Below are positions 15,331 to 19,633 of a DNA stretch of 19,633 nucleotides, piece by piece. The notes under the pieces are model-generated. The model had not been told where the DNA came from. It saw only the letters and a list, made by a program, of their open reading frames with translations, and did no database searches. The translations under genes and the position numbers were made by a program. Source of the DNA: Acetatifactor sp. (GTDB lineage: Bacteria; Bacillota; Clostridia; Lachnospirales; Lachnospiraceae); NCBI GenBank assembly GCA_024699575.1, contig JAILPF010000593.1, forward strand, positions 1-19,633, in the 5' to 3' direction. Position 1 is the stretch's first letter, and the number at the start of each line of letters is the position of its first letter.

Positions 15331-16351
15331 TATTGGTACGCTCAACTTTGCCAAGGGTATGGCTATTATACTGATGATAGTTGGACATTCAATTACGGAA
15401 TTGGTACCTTTGGATCAAGCTCCGATTTTGTGGGGATTATTATCCCCGTTGTTGCCTTTTTTTTATATTATAAGTGGATATCTCTTTACCCCGAAAAAAA
15501 TTTATGAGACAGTGAAAACGACAGCAAAGGATTTACTGAAACCTTATCTGATTGTAGAAATCGTAAATCTAATTATATATCCGCTTAGATCTCTATGGCA
15601 GGGTAAAGGGTATCTTGCCGGTTTGATTAAAATGGGGGCCGGAATTCTGTTTGGGGTCGGAATGGATACTGAGATATTGGGTATATCGGTGGCAAGCGTC
15701 GGTCCGGTATGGTTTCTGGTATCCCTATTCTGGGCTTGGAATCTTTTAAACTTGATCATGAAATTGAAATCGTTGTTAGAACAGATTGCGATGATTATAC
15801 TGGTAGTTGTAGCAGGATATCTGCTTGCCTGGATTAGTTTTTCCTGGTGGAGTCTGAGTTGCGGTCTTATTGGCACCGGATATCTGGCAATTGGATACTA
15901 TTTAAAAAAATACAAAATTATGGAGAAAAAAGCACCCTTGTGGGCTATCGCGCTATTGGCTGCCGGTGCATTATGGAATACACGATTCTCCAAGATGCTT
16001 ATGATCAAGAATGTTTACTCACATGGTTTATTTACAATTATCTTGGCCGTATGCTCATGTTATTTTATGCTATGGGCATGTATTTATTTAAGTCATATTG
16101 ACTTTGTACTTGTGGATGCTATCGAGGAATGTGGTCGCTACTCGTTCTGGATTTTATGTATTCATGCAGTTTTATACACAAGTCTTCCGTGGCATATATT
16201 TTTTCGAATTATGCCGAATTCAACTTTTGCTGTTCTAGCGTTACTTGTTTACAATGCTATAGTAATTCTGATTGTCTGTTATTTATTGAAGGAAATACAT
16301 AGGTGGAAATATATGAAGGAGAAAAAGAAAAATGGAAGAAAAGATAATTAA
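15308..16351 (+). CDS. AT3-family (acyltransferase 3) integral membrane acyltransferase
   Basis: The 347-residue product has about ten membrane helices and the acyltransferase-3 opening NFAKGMAIILMIVGHS (13-28), with the conserved histidine H27 at the end of the first helix; Lys16 stands where many members have Arg. The block PFFYIISGYLF follows, as in OafA- and WecH-like proteins. Such enzymes O- or N-acylate glycans, usually using acyl-CoA or a membrane-relayed acyl group. I chose ATG 15308, preceded by GGGGGA; the open frame extends to a GTG at 15287. It overlaps the GT4 by 23 bases and the carrier protein by 20. Being followed directly by an acyl carrier protein suggests that carrier as acyl source, which is inference. 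Confidence 0.88.
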   Translation: MGKRLRINIGTLNFAKGMAIILMIVGHSITELVPLDQAPILWGLLSPLLPFFYIISGYLFTPKKIYETVKTTAKDLLKPYLIVEIVNLIIYPLRSLWQGKGYLAGLIKMGAGILFGVGMDTEILGISVASVGPVWFLVSLFWAWNLLNLIMKLKSLLEQIAMIILVVVAGYLLAWISFSWWSLSCGLIGTGYLAIGYYLKKYKIMEKKAPLWAIALLAAGALWNTRFSKMLMIKNVYSHGLFTIILAVCSCYFMLWACIYLSHIDFVLVDAIEECGRYSFWILCIHAVLYTSLPWHIFFRIMPNSTFAVLALLVYNAIVILIVCYLLKEIHRWKYMKEKKKNGRKDN

Positions 16352-16553
16352 ATTACTTGAAGAGATGACCGGAGAATCAGTGAGCCGCGACACAGATATT
16401 CTGTCTGATCTTGGTCTGTCGTCGCTGGAAATTATGTCTCTTATTTCAGATTTAGAGGAAGAGTTTGACGTAAAAATTAAGGCAAAAGCAATGAAAAAGG
16501 TTGAAACCATAGGCGATTTAGTTGACCTGATAACGGAACTTAAGGAAGGCTGA
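16332..16553 (+). CDS. Acyl carrier protein (stand-alone)
   Basis: This 73-residue acidic four-helix carrier protein has the phosphopantetheine attachment block DLGLSSLEIMSL (26-37), in which Ser31 is the expected 4'-phosphopantetheine site and Ser30 replaces the common Asp. Length, the acidic helix DLEEEFDVKI and the final TIGDLVDLI helix are normal for the family. It needs a phosphopantetheinyl transferase, not seen in this window. It overlaps the AT3 gene by 20 bases and sits one base before the second Stealth gene; the ANL enzyme that could load it is one gene further. This placement argues for a dedicated role in decorating the polysaccharide rather than in fatty acid synthesis. Confidence 0.94.
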   Translation: MEEKIIKLLEEMTGESVSRDTDILSDLGLSSLEIMSLISDLEEEFDVKIKAKAMKKVETIGDLVDLITELKEG

Positions 16554-16554
16554 T

Positions 16555-17562
16555 ATGGATATAGATTTTGTGGTCACCTGGGTGGATGGAGCTGATCCTG
16601 AGTGGCTGAAGCAAAAAAGGGAATATCAGGTAAATCAGGATACTCAGATGTCACTTGAGGAAGAAGCGAAGCAGTTTCGGGAATGGGATACCATACGATA
16701 CTGGTTTCGCGCGGTGGAAAAAAATGCTCCTTGGGTCCGTACCATTCATTTTGTCACCTGGGGACATCTTCCGGGATGGATTAATAAAGATAATCCGAAG
16801 CTTAATATTGTGCGTCATGATGAGTTTATCCCATCAGAATATCTGCCGGTTTTTAACAGTAACCCGATTGAAATCAACATGCATCGTATTCCTGGCCTTG
16901 CTGAGCATTTTGTATATTTTAATGATGATTTTTTACTTAATGCTCCTGTGAAACCAGAGGATTTCTTTTTAAATGGAGTTCCGCGTGATATGGCCCTTGA
17001 GGGTGGCTCTGGAAGCCCAGGAGATGGTTCTGCATATTATCATATTTTAATGAATTGCGTAGCTCTTATAGATAAACACTTTTCCAAGCGGGAAGTCATG
17101 CACAAACACCTGTGGAAATGGTTGAGTCCGGTATATGGTTTCGAGAATATCAGAACATTGTGTCTGCTACCGTGGAAACAGTTTGCAGGCTTTAAGAACG
17201 AACATCTGTCGGTGGCATATCTTAAGTCTACATTTGAAAAAGTATGGTCTGCTGAACCGCAGGAATTGGAGGCAACCTGCAGATCGCGCTTTAGAAGTCC
17301 AAATGATCTGACCCATTTTGTCATGCGTTATTGGCAACTCTGCGAAGGAAACTTCATGCCAAGAAAAACAATCGGAAAGCGGTTGGAAATGGGAAGAGAC
17401 AGCATTGATGATGTGTTGTCTGCTATAAAAAATAAAAATAATAAGGTAATCTGTTTCAATGATTCAAGCGATCTTTCAGAGAAGGATTTCCCAGATGTAA
17501 GAGATTCGCTCAAATCTGCGCTGGAGACACGATACCCTGAAAAATCTTCATTTGAATATTAA
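16555..17562 (+). CDS. Stealth family sugar-phosphate transferase (second of two)
   Basis: Exactly 335 residues, like its paralogue at 7816, with all Stealth regions: CR1 IDFVVTWVDGADPEW (3-17); CR2 FREWDTIRYWFRAVEKNAPW (41-60), NPIEINMHRIPGLAEHFVYF (103-122) and NDDFLLNAPVKPEDFF (123-138); CR3 with KSTFEKVW and CRSRFR; CR4 with CFNDSSD and PEKSSFE at the end. By eye about half the residues match the other copy, but the stretch after CR2 differs: GGSGSPGDGSA here replaces LIIPWNND there, so substrates may differ. It likely forms a phosphodiester link. AAGGAAGG lies just before ATG 16555, which begins one base after the carrier protein stop. It splits the carrier protein gene from the ANL gene. 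Confidence 0.95.
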   Translation: MDIDFVVTWVDGADPEWLKQKREYQVNQDTQMSLEEEAKQFREWDTIRYWFRAVEKNAPWVRTIHFVTWGHLPGWINKDNPKLNIVRHDEFIPSEYLPVFNSNPIEINMHRIPGLAEHFVYFNDDFLLNAPVKPEDFFLNGVPRDMALEGGSGSPGDGSAYYHILMNCVALIDKHFSKREVMHKHLWKWLSPVYGFENIRTLCLLPWKQFAGFKNEHLSVAYLKSTFEKVWSAEPQELEATCRSRFRSPNDLTHFVMRYWQLCEGNFMPRKTIGKRLEMGRDSIDDVLSAIKNKNNKVICFNDSSDLSEKDFPDVRDSLKSALETRYPEKSSFEY

Positions 17563-17571
17563 GGAGTAAAT

Positions 17572-19038
17572 ATGAGTAATTGGCATGATCTATTGTTGAA
17601 AGTATATGAACCACACCCTGAGTACATAGGCTTCATGTATCGAAAAGATAATAAAGAATTTGAGGTTACTTATCGGGAATTTCTCAACGATATAGCTCTC
17701 TGTGCGGCCAATTTTGAAAAAATGGGACTGATTGGCAAGCACGTGGCTATTTTGGGCGAGAGCAATTATGATTATCTGAGAATATTGTATGGTGCACTAG
17801 CCGGAGGCGTTATTGCAGTTCCGTTTGACACAGGGGATGAGGCTGATACTCTTAACGATCTTATAGATAGAATGGATGTGGAGGCAATAATATTAGGAGA
17901 ACTGGATGGCGATCAGATTGTCCTTACTGAAGATTATGAAGGGATAATTGTTCCTGACCTAGTATACACATTCGATGATCTTATGCAAGGTGAGGTAAAC
18001 GAAGAAATACGAAATACCTTTGACCGTTTGGGCAGACAGCTTGGTGATGACGATCTGTGCAGTATTTTTCTTACTTCCGGAACTACTGGAAAAAAGAAGG
18101 GTGTGATGCTGACTCAGACACAGACAACCTGCTACTGTACGGCTGAATGCGAGAGACTTAAGGAAAAAATTCTCAACCAACCTGAAATGTTCTGGACAAA
18201 TCCTCTGTTTCACATTACTGGAGTCATGCTAATTTATACTCATATTCTGTACAATGCAAAACTAATTATGGAAGCTGTTCCGAAGAATTTCCTGAGATCG
18301 CTTAAGAGTTATAATCCCATCGTGCTTGTTGGCCCGCCGATTTATGTAAAAATGATTCGTAAGAAAGTAGAAAAAGGCATTCCTTTTGAGGAGATAATGC
18401 CATCTTCTATCAAGATATATATTAATGCCGGAGCGCCTACAGATCCATTTACAGCAAAGATGCTAAACGACCACAACATTATGATTCACAATGCATTTGG
18501 TATGACTGAGACATCAGGAGCAGTCAATCAGGCAGATTTAAAAAATCCTGATTCTATAGGTTTTCCAGCTGCCGGCTCTCTTATGAGAATTGATCCGGAA
18601 ACAGGTGAGCTTCAAATCTCCGGCGACTTTGTCATGGAAGGATATTATAAGGACCCGGAACTTACAAAAAAATCCTTTACTGAGGACGGCTGGTTTCGCA
18701 CCGGTGATCTCGGTCGTATTGAAGAGGATGGGCACATTTTTATCACAGGCCGCAATAAGAACCTGCTTATTCTATCGGGTGGAGAGAATGTCGGAGCTGA
18801 GGAGATAGAAAAAAGAGCAATGTCCTGCCGTGGAGTGGATGAAGTTATTGCCTTTCAGGAGGATGACATGATCGGCATCGAAATTTATCCTGAAAAAGGG
18901 GCAGATATTAATACTATTACGCAAGCTGTTAAAGAAACCAATAAAGGATTGCCCAACTACAAAGCGATTCAGATTGTCCGGTTTCGTGATACTCCGTTTC
19001 CTAGAAGTGGGACTGGCAAGATACTGAGAAGGATGTAG
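17572..19038 (+). CDS. Acyl-adenylating enzyme (ANL superfamily acyl-CoA/acyl-ACP ligase)
   Basis: This 488-residue protein carries the full ANL motif set: A3 LTSGTTGKKKG (167-177), PLFHITG (211-217), A5 NAFGMTE (307-313), A7 WFRTGDLG (374-381), A8 GRNKNLLILSGGENV (393-407), and A10 PRSGTGKILRR with the catalytic lysine K483. It activates a carboxylic acid as acyl-AMP and passes it to a phosphopantetheine thiol of CoA or a carrier protein. The PLFHITG style resembles fatty-acyl and aryl ligases rather than DltA, but the substrate cannot be read. It begins 9 bases after the second Stealth gene, behind AAGGAG, and is the last gene before the terminator. With the carrier protein and AT3 gene nearby, loading that carrier is the most economical role. 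Confidence 0.93.
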   Translation: MSNWHDLLLKVYEPHPEYIGFMYRKDNKEFEVTYREFLNDIALCAANFEKMGLIGKHVAILGESNYDYLRILYGALAGGVIAVPFDTGDEADTLNDLIDRMDVEAIILGELDGDQIVLTEDYEGIIVPDLVYTFDDLMQGEVNEEIRNTFDRLGRQLGDDDLCSIFLTSGTTGKKKGVMLTQTQTTCYCTAECERLKEKILNQPEMFWTNPLFHITGVMLIYTHILYNAKLIMEAVPKNFLRSLKSYNPIVLVGPPIYVKMIRKKVEKGIPFEEIMPSSIKIYINAGAPTDPFTAKMLNDHNIMIHNAFGMTETSGAVNQADLKNPDSIGFPAAGSLMRIDPETGELQISGDFVMEGYYKDPELTKKSFTEDGWFRTGDLGRIEEDGHIFITGRNKNLLILSGGENVGAEEIEKRAMSCRGVDEVIAFQEDDMIGIEIYPEKGADINTITQAVKETNKGLPNYKAIQIVRFRDTPFPRSGTGKILRRM

Positions 19039-19060
19039 ACATATTAGAGAAAGATTCCTG

Positions 19061-19094
19061 AAAGGATTAACTCGAAAGAGTTGGTCCTTTTTTG
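19061..19094 (+). terminator. Intrinsic terminator of the polysaccharide gene run
   Basis: AAAGGATTAACTC (19061-19073) pairs with GAGTTGGTCCTTT (19078-19090) through 13 base pairs including two T-G wobbles, closed by a GAAA tetraloop (19074-19077) and followed directly by a run of T (19088-19093). It lies 22 bases after the ANL stop codon. This is the only strong terminator I see in the window and marks the end of the long transcription unit. Confidence 0.92.
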
Positions 19095-19132
19095 TTTATA
19101 GTAATTTATGAATTTTTATACGAAATATGAAT

Positions 19133-19138
19133 TATAAT
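19133..19138 (+). promoter_or_regulatory. Possible -10 box of the downstream membrane-protein gene
   Basis: A perfect TATAAT lies in AT-rich DNA between the terminator and the next gene, giving a predicted leader of about 45 bases before ATG 19189. No good -35 hexamer is found 16-18 bases upstream (17-base spacing gives GAATTT). The call rests on the -10 match and location. Confidence 0.4.
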
Positions 19139-19188
19139 ATATGTAACTATGGAATAACATGAGGAAACTTTGAGCGAAAGGCGATGTT

Positions 19189-19633
19189 ATGCTGAAACGA
19201 TACTTCTTCCCGGTTGTTGACAAAGAAGTTCAAAAACTGATGGATGAGACCAGTACCAAGAGCATAGAGAATATTTCCATTATAGTAGCCATTTTTGAAG
19301 CTGTGACTTTGGCTTTCTTTATTCTGACCAGAAAGAGCATCGGCAGAGAAGAGCTTCTCAGCATTCATAGTGTGCTATTTTGCATTTTTACTTGCCTTGC
19401 TGGCTTTTTGGTTTCCAACCTTCTTCTCAAAAAGGGACTTGAAGACCATTGGAAGGTGGTCGTACTTAATACAGTTTATTACCTGCTCATGTCGCTGTGG
19501 GCAATGTGGAGTTCGCACAGTACGTATGCAGATGGCGAGCAGATGCTGACATTTTATGCAGTAGAGGTCATGCTTGTCTGTTTTATTGTGTTAAAACCGT
19601 GGTTTAGCATGATCCTGGCGATCTTAACCTATA
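19189..19633 (+). CDS. Multi-pass membrane protein, N-terminal part
   Basis: The gene runs off the right edge; 148 codons are visible. It starts at ATG 19189 with AAAGG (19177-19181) 7 bases upstream. The protein begins MLKRYFFPVVDKEVQKLMDE and then has hydrophobic segments at about 26-44, 58-78, 90-108 and 118-147. There is no soluble domain in the visible part. The short charged start followed by a multi-helix membrane module resembles the N-terminal half of membrane-bound sensory proteins in Clostridia, for example GGDEF proteins, but nothing visible proves that. It is separated from the polysaccharide genes by a strong terminator and so is probably a separate unit. A protein-coding call is firm; function is unknown. 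Confidence 0.82.
   Translation, partial: MLKRYFFPVVDKEVQKLMDETSTKSIENISIIVAIFEAVTLAFFILTRKSIGREELLSIHSVLFCIFTCLAGFLVSNLLLKKGLEDHWKVVVLNTVYYLLMSLWAMWSSHSTYADGEQMLTFYAVEVMLVCFIVLKPWFSMILAILTY

Overview
The window is most of an exopolysaccharide or capsule biosynthesis locus of the Wzx/Wzy type, from a low-to-moderate GC Gram-positive bacterium. The AAGGAG/AGGTGA-type ribosome binding sites, frequent TTG starts, AT-rich intergenic DNA, a CpsD/Wzz pair encoded as separate proteins and the protein styles point to a Clostridia member, probably Lachnospiraceae. This assignment is inference; there is no rRNA or marker gene here. I saw no tRNA, rRNA, CRISPR array, insertion sequence or transposase.

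Layout. Positions 1-2139 hold the end of an assembly-initiation block: the C-terminus of an Alg14/PssD-like membrane partner, its Alg13/PssE-like GT28 catalytic partner, and a full-length polyprenyl-phosphate glycosyl-1-phosphate transferase that primes the repeat unit. A 285-base AT-rich gap follows, with only weak promoter- and terminator-like signals. Next come a lone GT2 glycosyltransferase (2425-3519) and, converging on it from the minus strand, a membrane-anchored metallophosphoesterase (3509-4321). Its promoter-like sequence predicts an almost leaderless message.

From 4372 to 19038 fourteen plus-strand genes run with overlaps or gaps of no more than about 21 bases and end at a strong intrinsic terminator (19061-19094). 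In order: CpsD-like ATPase with a broken P-loop, secreted Ig-like membrane-anchored protein, Wzz-like chain-length protein, GT4, Stealth phosphotransferase, secreted right-handed beta-helix protein, Wzy polymerase, GT2, Wzx flippase, GT4, AT3 membrane acyltransferase, acyl carrier protein, second Stealth phosphotransferase, and an acyl-adenylating (ANL) enzyme. After the terminator a separate multi-pass membrane protein begins and runs off the right edge.

How the genes work together (inference from families). The priming transferase puts the first sugar phosphate on undecaprenyl phosphate. The GT28 pair, two GT2s, two GT4s and two Stealth enzymes extend the unit. Stealth proteins transfer hexose-1-phosphate, so the polymer is probably a phosphoglycan with up to two phosphodiester links. 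Wzx flips the unit, Wzy polymerises it, and the Wzz-like protein with its unusual ATPase and Ig-like partner may set length or scaffold export. The beta-helix protein may cut, epimerise or bind the polymer outside the cell. The last four genes look like an acylation cassette: the ANL enzyme would activate an acid, load it on the carrier protein, and the AT3 protein would put it on the glycan. This resembles the logic of the dlt system but uses a different membrane acyltransferase family and is interleaved with a Stealth gene. No nucleotide-sugar synthesis genes are present, so donors must come from elsewhere.
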